DNA of 64,000 nucleotides, taken from JAXHMM01 sp964528445. Its GTDB lineage: Bacteria > Bacteroidota > Rhodothermia > Balneolales > Balneolaceae. Below, piece by piece: positions 33,635 through 46,394 of the stretch. Each line of letters starts with the position of its first letter. Position 1 is the first letter of the stretch. A model generated the notes under the pieces. That model ran no database searches and was not told where the DNA came from. It saw only the letters and a program-made list of their open reading frames with translations. Position numbers and translations under genes: made by a program. The DNA is taken from positions 21,009-85,008 of the forward strand of contig CAZGSL010000005.1 in the NCBI GenBank assembly GCA_964528445.1, given 5' to 3'.

Positions 33635-34591
33635 CTACTTGTTCATCAGCTTTCGGAAATCGTCCAGTACGGAGTGGACGTGATCGGCTGATTCGTTTAA
33701 AAGTTGTTGTTCTTCTTCGTTTAAGTCAACCTCGATTATCTCCTTGATGCCGCCCTCGCCCAATTTGACCGGGACGCCCAGGAAGAGCTCCTTCTGGCCG
33801 TATTCGCCGTTGAGATAGGCTGCGCAGGGAAAGACGCGGTTCTGGTCGAGCACGATCGCCTCCACCATCTGTGCGGCCGCGGCACCCGGGGCATACCAGG
33901 CGGAGGTGCCCATCAGGTTCACCAGTTCGCCCCCGCCCCCCTTGGTGCGTTCGACAATTTCCTCGAGGCGGTCCTCGTCAACGAACTGGGTGACAGGCAT
34001 GCCGCAGACCGTGGTGTAGCGGGGAAGCGGCACCATGGTGTCGCCGTGTCCCCCGAGCAGAAGCGCCTGGATGTCCTTGGGGGAGACGTCGATCTCCTCG
34101 GCCAGAAAAGCGCGGAAGCGGGCGGTGTCGAGTATGCCCGCCATTCCCATGACGCGGCCGGAGTCGAACCCGCTGGTCTCGTAGGCCACCTGCGCCATTA
34201 CGTCCAGGGGATTGGAGACGATGATCAGGATGGTGTTCGGGGAGTGTTCCACGAGCTGTTCGGTCACCCCCCGCACGATGTTCGCGTTGGTTTCCAGCAG
34301 GTCGTCCCGGCTCATGCCCGGGCGGCGGGGAACGCCGGCCGTGATCACGCAGACGTCGGATCCGGCCGTCGGTTCGTACTCCACGGTCCCGGTCAGCCGG
34401 GTGTCGAACTGGTGAATGGGAGACGACTCCCACTGGTCCAGCGCCCGTCCCTTGGAGGGATAGATCTTCTCTCCGTTTCGTTCCTGGACGATGTCGACCA
34501 TGACTACTTCTTTAGCGAAATCACGCTGGGCCACCGCCAGTGCGACGGTGGAGCCGACATTGCCGCCGGCGCCAACTACGGTTACTTTCAT
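33635..34591 (-). CDS. mdh: Malate dehydrogenase
   Basis: This 318-residue NAD-dependent enzyme of the LDH/MDH superfamily interconverts malate and oxaloacetate in the TCA cycle. It has the Rossmann motif VVGAGGNVG, the substrate loop with arginines in AGVPRRPGMSRDDLL, NPLDVM, and the catalytic histidine in GGHGDTMVPLPRY. The RRPGM substrate arginine pair distinguishes malate from lactate dehydrogenases. It is downstream of nadK with a 34-base gap on the same strand. Confidence 0.96.
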   Translation of the reverse strand: MKVTVVGAGGNVGSTVALAVAQRDFAKEVVMVDIVQERNGEKIYPSKGRALDQWESSPIHQFDTRLTGTVEYEPTAGSDVCVITAGVPRRPGMSRDDLLETNANIVRGVTEQLVEHSPNTILIIVSNPLDVMAQVAYETSGFDSGRVMGMAGILDTARFRAFLAEEIDVSPKDIQALLLGGHGDTMVPLPRYTTVCGMPVTQFVDEDRLEEIVERTKGGGGELVNLMGTSAWYAPGAAAAQMVEAIVLDQNRVFPCAAYLNGEYGQKELFLGVPVKLGEGGIKEIIEVDLNEEEQQLLNESADHVHSVLDDFRKLMNK

Positions 34592-34625
34592 AATGGTTGA
34601 TCCTGTTTGTTGATTAGCATTCTGA

Positions 34626-35501
34626 CTATGTACGGCCTTTTCGAAAATCTCTTCCCCACATCAGCTTGTTACGCAGGGTATCAAAATAGCTCTGATCGGG
34701 CAGTTCAATGAGGTTGATGGCGAGGTCCGATCGGCGGATCTCCACCTCGAACGGATAGTCCTGAATTTCATAAATTTCGCCGTCATAAGAAAACAGCACA
34801 TCGTGGTCCTGCCGCCTCACGGAGATCCGCAGGGGTTTGTCCGACGGCAGCACCAGGGGACGGGTGGTGAGGGTGTGGGGATTGATCGGCGTGAGCACCA
34901 TCACGTCGGTATTGGGCATGACGATGGGTCCGCCGGAGGAGAGGTTGTAGGCGGTGGAGCCGGTCGGGGAGGCCACGATCAGCCCGTCCGCCCAGTACTC
35001 GTTGATAAACATCTCGTTGTACTCGGCCCTCACGGTGACCATGGAGGTGGAGTCCTTTTTGGAGAAGAGGAATTCGTTGAGGGCGTGCCAGGCGTTCCCC
35101 TCCCCGTCCTCTGCCTTCAGCAGGTAGCGCCGGTCGAGCTGGTACTCCCCCTCCCTGAGGCGGTCCAGTGCCCGGACCAGGTTCTCCTTCTGGGTATTGG
35201 CCATGAATCCCAGGCGGCCGGTGTTGACGCCAAGGATGGGCTTGCGTGAATTTTTCATGAGGCGGGCCGTATAGAGCATGGTACCGTCGCCTCCCATGGC
35301 GATGACCACATCAGACTCCCCGATGGCCTCTTCCTCGGTGGGAAAGACCCCCGCCGAATCGTGGAGGTCGGCCTCGTAGAGTTCGCGCAGTTCGGCGCCG
35401 AAAAGGATCCGCATTCCGTGGCGGTCGGCCCACTCGAGGGCCTTGATGAACGGCTTTTTAACCGAGTATTTCTCCGGGTTGGCGATGACGGCGATCTTCA
35501 T
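34626..35501 (-). CDS. nadK: NAD kinase
   Basis: This 291-residue enzyme phosphorylates NAD to NADP. The start is ATG at 35501, because the protein then begins MKIAVIANPEK and the codon overlaps the stop of the preceding gene by four bases. The GGDGTML motif (about 71-77) contains the catalytic Asp, followed by NTGRLGFMA, the NE-type segment ALNEFLF and the SPTGSTAYNLSSGGP glycine-rich motif. The lipoprotein gene upstream and nadK appear translationally coupled. Confidence 0.95.
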   Translation of the reverse strand: MKIAVIANPEKYSVKKPFIKALEWADRHGMRILFGAELRELYEADLHDSAGVFPTEEEAIGESDVVIAMGGDGTMLYTARLMKNSRKPILGVNTGRLGFMANTQKENLVRALDRLREGEYQLDRRYLLKAEDGEGNAWHALNEFLFSKKDSTSMVTVRAEYNEMFINEYWADGLIVASPTGSTAYNLSSGGPIVMPNTDVMVLTPINPHTLTTRPLVLPSDKPLRISVRRQDHDVLFSYDGEIYEIQDYPFEVEIRRSDLAINLIELPDQSYFDTLRNKLMWGRDFRKGRT

Positions 35502-36988
35502 GGGCCTCCCCCCGCTTCCGCCTCCTCGTCGGGCATGGAGGTCTCCCGCAGGTTCATCCACCACGGGTACGCGTTCAGCCCGATTCCGCTGATGCCGCTG
35601 TGATAAAGGCTTACCCTCGGGAGGGTGAATTCCACCACCATATGCTCGTCAGGAGGAGGGGTGTCGGCAAAATAGAGCGGAGTCCACTGCCCGGTGTAGA
35701 AAGAGGTATTGCGGTTGGGCACGCGGACCGGCAGCATCCGCAGATCGATGCCGCGCTCGCCCAGGTTGGCGGACCAGCGCGAGATGAAGTTTCGCAGGTA
35801 GAGATCGTCGGTGAAGGCGGCGAAGACCGAGTCGGCCGCCACCTCGCTGCCGGTCGGCCCCCTCAGCGCGTAGATGTCCATCAGCGCGTAGGGGAATTCC
35901 CCCCCGAAGATCTCCCGCTCCATGGAGGAGAGAAGCGAACGGGCCTCCTGCGGGGAGAGAGGTCCCCCGTCGTGATAGTGGAGGGTGTAGCGGGTGGCAT
36001 TGCCCGACCGGTGCATCACATGCTCTCCCTCGTAACCGGTGGAGAGGCTGCCGTCCTCCTCCAGCACGGCGCTGAGGGTTTCGGGGCCGGACTGTGGGAT
36101 GAAATGCACGTCCCCGGAGGCGTAGGCCTGGAACAGGCTGGTTTCGTCCTCGTAGATCCGCAGGTCCACCCGGTTCAGGTCGGGCGCCTCGCCCGTCCGG
36201 TAGTTGTCGAACCGGCTGAAAACGAACAGCGAATCCTCGGGCTGCTGTCGATAACGGAAGGGGCCGGTGCCGACGGCGGGAAATTGGGAGGGATAGGGAG
36301 AGGTAATCGCCTCGGGGGGATAGACCACCGCGTGGGGGGAGGCCAGCTTGTGGAGGAACCACGGATCCGGCTCGAGCAGGTGGAAAACCACGGTACTGTC
36401 GTTCGGCACGCGGATGCCGCTGATCCCGCCCAGGTGGCGAAGCTCCGGGTTGAACACCCGGTGCTGCTCGCGGTAGAACGGCTCGAATCCCTCGATGTTC
36501 ATGAAGGTGCGCGCGGCGTGGGAGGGGACGGAGTTCCAGGCCATCCGCTCAAACGAAAAACGCACGTCGCCGGCCAGGAGCCGCCGTCCCACACCGGTAC
36601 TGAAAATTTCGCTGTCGTGATAGTAGATGTCAGTTCGCAGGGAGAAGCGGTAGGTGAGGGAGTCGTCCGACAGCTCCCAGTCGCGGGCCAGCACCGGCTG
36701 CAGCTGGCCGTCGCTGTCGTAGCGCATCAGTCCCTCGTAGACCAGCTGTACGGCGCGTCGCGTGGCGTTGTTGATGGCGTGCAGGGGATCGAGGGTGTGG
36801 ACCGGCGAGGCCTCTCCGATGGTAATCATGCTGAAATCCGGATCCGTCTCCGGGCCGGCTTCCGCGGTGTCCGCCGAGGTCTCCGTCTCCGCCTCCCGCG
36901 TGGCCGTCAGCGTCTCTTCGGAGGAGCCGCAGGAGGCGAGCAGCAGGGCCGCCAGCAGGGGGAGATATGTAAGGCGGATCGTGTTCAT
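35498..36988 (-). CDS. Family-5 extracellular solute-binding lipoprotein
   Basis: This 496-residue protein (ATG 36988; a GTG four codons upstream is possible) has a lipoprotein signal peptide ending LLLASC and an SBP_bac_5 domain. Visible family features are the N-terminal SPVHTLDPLHAINNATRRAVQLVYEGL and the DG...P.LARDWELSDDSLTYRFSLR segment. Such proteins bind peptides, nickel or other solutes for ABC importers. No permease or ATPase gene is present here. It lies between ddl (one base upstream) and nadK (overlapping), an unusual place for a transport receptor. Cell-wall peptide binding is only a guess from this context. Confidence 0.82.
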   Translation of the reverse strand: MNTIRLTYLPLLAALLLASCGSSEETLTATREAETETSADTAEAGPETDPDFSMITIGEASPVHTLDPLHAINNATRRAVQLVYEGLMRYDSDGQLQPVLARDWELSDDSLTYRFSLRTDIYYHDSEIFSTGVGRRLLAGDVRFSFERMAWNSVPSHAARTFMNIEGFEPFYREQHRVFNPELRHLGGISGIRVPNDSTVVFHLLEPDPWFLHKLASPHAVVYPPEAITSPYPSQFPAVGTGPFRYRQQPEDSLFVFSRFDNYRTGEAPDLNRVDLRIYEDETSLFQAYASGDVHFIPQSGPETLSAVLEEDGSLSTGYEGEHVMHRSGNATRYTLHYHDGGPLSPQEARSLLSSMEREIFGGEFPYALMDIYALRGPTGSEVAADSVFAAFTDDLYLRNFISRWSANLGERGIDLRMLPVRVPNRNTSFYTGQWTPLYFADTPPPDEHMVVEFTLPRVSLYHSGISGIGLNAYPWWMNLRETSMPDEEAEAGGGP

Positions 36989-36989
36989 C

Positions 36990-38204
36990 TCATGCTTCAC
37001 CTTGCGCTTGCTGGTTGCCGCTGCCCTTCAGTCCCTTGAGTCCCCGGACGGCCTTTTCGCTCAGCAGGTTCGTGTCGTAGCTGCGGATCCGGCTCATCTT
37101 CCGCCGGTGCCGCTTGCGGGCGATCTCAATTAACTCAAGCACCAGCCCGGTCATATTCATTCCCTCCTCCTCCCAGAGGTAGAAGGAGAAGGATCCCGGG
37201 ATGGTGTTTATTTCGTTGAAAAAAACCTCGTGGCTCTCCTCGTTGACCAGGAAGTCCAGCCTCGCCACGCCCGAGGCGCGGAAGAGGCGGAAGATCTCCA
37301 GGGAGAGCGAGCGTATCTTCCCGGAGAGCTCCCCGGGAATGTCGGCCGGAATCACCCGGTCGGCCGAGGCCATCCCCTTGCCGCCGCCGTCCGCCTGGTA
37401 TTTGTCCTCGAACGAGAGGGTCTCCTCCTTGCCCAGGGGACGCTCGCAGACGCTGGCCCTCGCATCCCCGCTCCAGCCGAGCACCGAACAGTTCACCTCC
37501 AGCAGGGGATGCACCGCCTTCTCCACCAGCAGGAACTCGTCGTAACGAAAGGCCGTCTCCACCGCCTCCTCCAGCTCCTCCCGCTCTTCGGCGCGCGCCA
37601 CGCCGATGCTGCTGCCCAGGTTCACCGGCTTGATCACCACCGGGTAGCCGAGCTTCTCCCCGGCCTCCTCCAGGATTTTCCCGCGTTCCGCCTCCCACCG
37701 GTTTTCGTCGAACGAGAGGCCCTCCACCACGGGAATGCCGCCGGCGCGGCAGAGCTCCTTGGCCTTTACCTTGTCCATCCCCACCGCCGAGGCCAGGGTG
37801 CCGCTGCCCGCCACGGGTACGTTGTACATCTCGCAGCACCCCTGGAAGCCGCCGTTTTCACCCTCGGAACCGTGAAAAGCGGGGATCACGGCGTGGAGGT
37901 CGTATTGGCGCCGTCCGGAGAAGAGTCCCCTGCCGGCGGTCTCCAGCAGCACGGTTTTTCCCATCTCGTCGTGAGAAAACGTGCAGGGCCAGGTCTCCTC
38001 CAGCAGTGCGTCCAGGTCTTGGTACGCCTTCAGCTCCAGGAGGGCCTCCCCGGTGCGCCACCGCCCCTCCTTGGTCACGTAGAGGGGAACGACCCCGAAT
38101 TCGGTCTCCTTCAGCGCGGAGGCAACCTGCATGGCGGTGAGGACGGAGACCTCGTGCTCGGGCGACATGCCCCCGAATGCGACCAGTATGTTTTTGTCGG
38201 CCAT
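36990..38204 (-). CDS. ddl: D-alanine--D-alanine ligase
   Basis: This 404-residue ATP-grasp enzyme makes the D-Ala-D-Ala dipeptide of peptidoglycan. The N-terminal Gly-rich segment VAFGGMSPEHEVSVLTA, the HGSEGENGGFQGCCE motif, YPVVIKPVNLGSSIGV, and the metal-binding FFNEINTIPGSFSFYLWE near the C-terminus are all conserved. At 404 residues it is longer than E. coli DdlB, with a basic C-terminal tail (about 365-404) of unknown use. It heads the unit ddl-SBP-nadK-mdh on the minus strand. Confidence 0.93.
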   Translation of the reverse strand: MADKNILVAFGGMSPEHEVSVLTAMQVASALKETEFGVVPLYVTKEGRWRTGEALLELKAYQDLDALLEETWPCTFSHDEMGKTVLLETAGRGLFSGRRQYDLHAVIPAFHGSEGENGGFQGCCEMYNVPVAGSGTLASAVGMDKVKAKELCRAGGIPVVEGLSFDENRWEAERGKILEEAGEKLGYPVVIKPVNLGSSIGVARAEEREELEEAVETAFRYDEFLLVEKAVHPLLEVNCSVLGWSGDARASVCERPLGKEETLSFEDKYQADGGGKGMASADRVIPADIPGELSGKIRSLSLEIFRLFRASGVARLDFLVNEESHEVFFNEINTIPGSFSFYLWEEEGMNMTGLVLELIEIARKRHRRKMSRIRSYDTNLLSEKAVRGLKGLKGSGNQQAQGEA

Positions 38205-38330
38205 GGCGCGTGAGTTGTGAGGGACGGCTTCGGTTGTTCCGGCGATTCTCCCGAATGATAAGAAAAGATCGTTTCAGATGTTACAGCGGGGAGGCGCAGG
38301 GAGATTCCCGAACCGGGGGCCGCGGGCAGG

Positions 38331-40196
<1,866 letters not shown>

Positions 40197-40199
40197 AAT

Positions 40200-43037
<2,838 letters not shown>

Positions 43038-43107
43038 GAAGTTGTTGTTCGGTTGGTTTGCGGGCTGGTTTGGGGGCGCCGTGCGCGCCTCGCGTTCGGG
43101 TTTCGGT

Positions 43108-44214
43108 TCAGGCGTTCTCCATCATCTTCACAAAGCGGTCGAACAGGTAGGCCGAGTCGTGCGGGCCCGGGGAGGCCTCGGGGTGGTACTGCACCGAGAA
43201 GCCGGGGAAGTTCCGGAAGCGCATTCCCTCGATGGTGTCGTCGTTCAGGTTGAGGTGGGTGATCTCCACCTTCGACTCGTCGATCTTCTCTTCGTCCACC
43301 GCGAAGCCGTGGTTCTGGGTGGTGATCTCGACCTTGCCGGTCTCCAGGTTCTTGACCGGCTGGTTGGCCCCGCGGTGCCCCACGTACATCTTTTTGACGG
43401 GAATCTCTTCCGAGAGGGCCATCAGCTGGTGGCCCAGGCAGATGCCGAAGACCGGCTTGCCGGACTCCTTGGCGTAGTTGACCGCATCCAGGGCGTATTC
43501 GGAGGTGGCGTTGGGATCGCCGGGGCCGTTGCTGAAGAAAAAGCCGTCCGGCTCCCACTCCTCCAGCTCCTCCCGGAAGGCGGCCCCCCGCGCCGGAAAG
43601 ATCCGCAGCGTGCAGCCGCGGTCGCGCAGGCTGTTGATGATGTTCTGCTTGATGCCGTAGTCGAAGGCGGCCACCTTGTGGGGCCCGTCGCTGTGAACCG
43701 TCTGGGCCTCGCTGCGGGTGACCTCGGTGGCCAGCTCAAGACCCTCCATCGGGTCCCACGCCTTAGCCCGTTCCACCAGCTCCTCCTCGTCGAGAATCTC
43801 CGAGGAGATGACGGCGTTCATCACGCCCCGGGTCCGTATGTGGCGCACCAGCCGGCGCGTGTCCACCCCGCTGATGCCCACCACCTCGTGGCGCTCCAGG
43901 TACTCCTGGAGGCTGCCGTCGGCCTGCGGGTTGCTGTACTCCCGGGAGAAGGCCCGTGTGATCAGTCCGGCGATCATGACCGTGCGGGCCTCGTCGTCGC
44001 GGCTCATGGTGCCGTAGTTCCCTATATGGGGATAGGTCATCATCATGAGCTGCCCGTAGTAGCTGGGATCGGTGAAAATTTCCTGGTAGCCGGTCATGCT
44101 GGTATTGAAGCAGAGCTCCCCGCCGGTGGTGCCTTTCCGGCCGATGGCGTAGCCGTGCTCGACGGTACCGTCGGACAGCGCGATAATGGCTTTATCTCTG
44201 GGAGGTAGTGACAT
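43108..44214 (-). CDS. carA: Carbamoyl-phosphate synthase small (glutaminase) subunit
   Basis: This 368-residue class I glutamine amidotransferase supplies ammonia to CarB. The N-terminal CPSase_sm domain (1-135) includes FNTSMTGYQEIFTDPSYYGQL, and the C-terminal GATase has the nucleophile cysteine in FGICLGHQL (about 253) and the HPEASPGPHD His/Glu pair. It precedes carB by 70 bases. Between a promoter at about 44471-44502 and this ATG lies a 250-nt leader with a short ORF and an intrinsic terminator. Confidence 0.96.
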   Translation of the reverse strand: MSLPPRDKAIIALSDGTVEHGYAIGRKGTTGGELCFNTSMTGYQEIFTDPSYYGQLMMMTYPHIGNYGTMSRDDEARTVMIAGLITRAFSREYSNPQADGSLQEYLERHEVVGISGVDTRRLVRHIRTRGVMNAVISSEILDEEELVERAKAWDPMEGLELATEVTRSEAQTVHSDGPHKVAAFDYGIKQNIINSLRDRGCTLRIFPARGAAFREELEEWEPDGFFFSNGPGDPNATSEYALDAVNYAKESGKPVFGICLGHQLMALSEEIPVKKMYVGHRGANQPVKNLETGKVEITTQNHGFAVDEEKIDESKVEITHLNLNDDTIEGMRFRNFPGFSVQYHPEASPGPHDSAYLFDRFVKMMENA

Positions 44215-44255
44215 ACGCGTGGTCTGGTCTGGGGATGGGTTTCAAAAGGGTGTCT

Positions 44256-44291
44256 AAAAAAAATCCGACAACGGAAACCGCGTCGGATTTT
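44256..44291 (-). terminator. Intrinsic terminator in the carAB leader (candidate attenuator)
   Basis: On the minus strand AAAATCCGAC (44291-44282) pairs perfectly with GTCGGATTTT (44269-44260) over a 12-base loop and continues into a run of eight T (44263-44256). It lies about 42 bases before the carA ATG and downstream of the likely promoter, so it would stop carAB transcription unless prevented from folding. Confidence 0.75.
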
Positions 44292-44292
44292 C

Positions 44293-44343
44293 TCAATGAG
44301 AGAGGTGGGGCGATCGGCCGATTTCGGAAATGGGTCGGCCCAT
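44293..44343 (-). CDS. Candidate carAB leader peptide (16 aa)
   Basis: ATG at 44343 opens a 16-codon frame (MGRPISEIGRSPHLSH) whose TGA (44295-44293) is one base from the first base of the terminator stem. A ribosome near the stop would cover the 5' arm and block the hairpin, the geometry of the E. coli pyrBI and pyrE leaders. The upstream site is weak (CAGG). Short helices GGCCC/GGGCC and GGCCGA/TCGGCC precede the terminator and are mutually exclusive. Expression is inferred, not shown. Confidence 0.35.
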   Translation of the reverse strand: MGRPISEIGRSPHLSH

Positions 44344-44470
44344 GCCTGTTTATCGAACAGCAGTGATGGTGCGGGTTTTCTCGGGCCTTTCCTTTCTGAA
44401 ACAAGTGTTTGCTTATTTAACGGATTCCGGTCTTGCCGTCTTGCCGATTCCGCTCCAAGGCAAAACTGCG

Positions 44471-44502
44471 ATAAGATATGTACTAAGTCCCTAAGTTACA
44501 AA
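44471..44502 (-). promoter_or_regulatory. Putative carAB promoter
   Basis: On the minus strand TTTG (44502-44499), a 20-base spacer and TATCTTAT (44478-44471) resemble the -33/-7 pair; the -7 variant is shared with yajC. The predicted start is about 44464. The 397-base carA/44612 interval is otherwise occupied by the carA leader and a 5' region of the divergent gene with no clear promoter. Confidence 0.45.
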
Positions 44503-44611
44503 ATCGCGAAACGGCCGCCTCCGGAAACCGGCGGGTATATCAATTTCGAATTTTGTACATTGAAAACGTTTCGACAACCAAACCCAAAAAACGCAGAACA
44601 GGAGACTTGTT

Positions 44612-45277
44612 ATGAGTAAGAAATTCTTTAAAGGGTGTACCGGGTGCGTGGGTGCTTTCGTGATTGTGCTGGTGATCGGGGGATTCCTGGCCTACTACTT
44701 TATAGGACGTCCGGTCATGAACGGCCTGGAGACCTTCCAGGAGGTTCACGAGACCAACGAAAAGATTGAAAACCGGGCCTCCTACAGTCCGCCGTCCGAC
44801 GGGACGCTGCAGGAGGAGCAGGTGGAACGCTTTGTGGATGTCCAGCGCCAAATCAGGGAGGGCCTGGAGCAGCGGCTGGGCGAGATGGAGGAGAAGTATG
44901 AGCAGATCAACAATGAGTGGGAGCAGCGGGAGCCCACCTATCGGGAGGCGATCGCGGTCTGGAGCGACCTCGGCCGGCTCTACGCCGACGCCAAGGAGAT
45001 CCAGGTCGAGGCTCTGAACGAGGAGGGTTTCTCCCTGGAGGAGTACCGCTACGTACGCAGCTCATTTTACCGTTCTCTCGGCTTTGAGCTGATCGACTAC
45101 AACCTCGATTCGATCGCGGAGGCGGCCAGCGAGGGGGACCTGGGGACGGACTTCGAACGGTTTCGTTCGGAATGGGAGGAGATTCCGCAGGAGTCTGTCG
45201 AGAAGAACCGCGAGCTGGTGTCGCAGTACGCCGACGGGGCGGAAGAGTGGATGGCGTTCGCCTGGTGGGGACTGTAG
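44612..45277 (+). CDS. Unknown membrane-anchored coiled-coil protein
   Basis: This 221-residue protein has a cysteine-bearing N-terminus (FFKGCTGCVGAF), one membrane helix (about 13-33) and a long charged helical domain (about 40-215) with coiled-coil character, rich in Q, E and R. A good ribosome-binding site (CAGGAGA) precedes the ATG. The topology suggests an N-in anchor with a periplasmic helical domain, although cysteines beside the helix could be lipid or metal sites. I do not recognise the family. It is divergent from carAB and convergent with the amidinotransferase gene. Confidence 0.7.
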   Translation: MSKKFFKGCTGCVGAFVIVLVIGGFLAYYFIGRPVMNGLETFQEVHETNEKIENRASYSPPSDGTLQEEQVERFVDVQRQIREGLEQRLGEMEEKYEQINNEWEQREPTYREAIAVWSDLGRLYADAKEIQVEALNEEGFSLEEYRYVRSSFYRSLGFELIDYNLDSIAEAASEGDLGTDFERFRSEWEEIPQESVEKNRELVSQYADGAEEWMAFAWWGL

Positions 45278-45290
45278 CGCCGCCGGACCC

Positions 45291-46184
45291 TTACCAGACC
45301 AGCTGCTTCATGCAGAAGACGCTGCCGCCGCTCTTCAGGTATTCCGAGGTGTCCACTTCGTGCACCAGGAATCCCGAGTCCCGCAGTTTTTTGGTGACGT
45401 CGGTGGCGCCCTTCTGGATGATCACGTTCTTGCCGTCGGGGCAGACGGCGTTGCAGGCCAGCAGTTCCATCGCCTCGTAGCGCGTGGCCACGATCACCTC
45501 CCGGAAAGCGGATTCGATCAGGGCCCGTCCCTCCTCCTCGAAAGCCTCGGGGTAGATGAGGGCGGTCTCGTTGTTCAGCACGCAGAGGCAGGTGTCGAGG
45601 TGATAGAACGCCTCGTCGGTAAGCCGCAGGGCGACTACGGGCACCTCGTACAGCTCGGACACTTTCTCGTGGGCCTCCAGGGTGCTCCGGAACCCGTATC
45701 CGCCCCAGAGCATTCGCCTGCCATGGTGCCAGAGAGCGTCGCCGCAGCCCTCGAAATACGATACCTCCCCGTCCAGGTAGTGAATGGCGTAGCCCTCCCG
45801 GCGGTACCACTGCTCGATGTAGGGGACCTCCTCCTTGCGGTGGTCGGCACGCATTACGCTCATGATCACGCGATGGGTGCCGTCGGGGTCCCGGTAGGGC
45901 AGGCTCTGGTTGGCGCAGAACACCATGTCGCACAGCTCCTCTTCCCCCTCCAGCACCTCCACCTGCATCTCAAGCTGCCCGAAGGTGTCTTTTATCACCT
46001 CCCACTGGTTGCGGGCCTCCAGCTTGTCCACTTTGCCGACCTGACCCTTCATGTGGGGATTGATCACGTGCTCCACCGTGTAGTGGGTGGGGCGGACCAG
46101 AAGCACCCGCCGCGGGAGCGGCATCTCCGGGACGTCGTCCGGGCGAAAATCGAGTTGGCTGGCCGTGGTGACTACGTGCGCCAT
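45291..46184 (-). CDS. Amidinotransferase-fold hydrolase (arginine deiminase / DDAH-like)
   Basis: This 297-residue protein has the guanidine-modifying-enzyme pattern: DMVFCANQSLPY (substrate Asp, about 91), FEGCGDALW, FYHLDTCLCVL with the catalytic histidine (about 193) and GGSVFCMKQLVW with the nucleophile cysteine at the C-terminus. Relatives hydrolyse arginine, methylarginine or citrulline-type substrates. The ATG at 46184 is chosen because the protein begins MAHVVTT and a TATCTTTG promoter box is 45 bases upstream. The in-frame upstream extension runs antisense through DUF58 and is not real. The substrate is undetermined. Confidence 0.82.
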   Translation of the reverse strand: MAHVVTTASQLDFRPDDVPEMPLPRRVLLVRPTHYTVEHVINPHMKGQVGKVDKLEARNQWEVIKDTFGQLEMQVEVLEGEEELCDMVFCANQSLPYRDPDGTHRVIMSVMRADHRKEEVPYIEQWYRREGYAIHYLDGEVSYFEGCGDALWHHGRRMLWGGYGFRSTLEAHEKVSELYEVPVVALRLTDEAFYHLDTCLCVLNNETALIYPEAFEEEGRALIESAFREVIVATRYEAMELLACNAVCPDGKNVIIQKGATDVTKKLRDSGFLVHEVDTSEYLKSGGSVFCMKQLVW

Positions 46185-46228
46185 GCGTGTTTCTTTGTCT
46201 GCGGCAGGTGTTGTGAAAAAGGCATTCA

Positions 46229-46236
46229 CAAAGATA
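46229..46236 (-). promoter_or_regulatory. Putative -7 box for the amidinotransferase gene
   Basis: TATCTTTG on the minus strand matches TAnnTTTG exactly, 45 bases before the ATG. A TTTG at the normal -33 spacing is not seen. Confidence 0.45.
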
Positions 46237-46394
46237 ACAAAATTCCGCCAAATGCCATGCGGAGGGAACCACCCCCGCAGGCGGGATGCACCCCCTGTCG
46301 GGTACGACGGACGGGAAGAGGGAGGGCCGGAACGGCGGTTGAATGGGAGCCGGGTATTTGATAACGTAAAGGCGACCTCCCATTGACGACGCCT

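Noticed and set aside
44192..44404. A TTG-initiated frame with His-His-His-Cys-Cys codons in the carA leader, suggestive of a histidine-type attenuator peptide
   Set aside because: It has no ATG, runs through the terminator hairpin into carA, and histidine starvation has no logical link to carAB. The 16-codon ATG frame ending at the terminator fits better.
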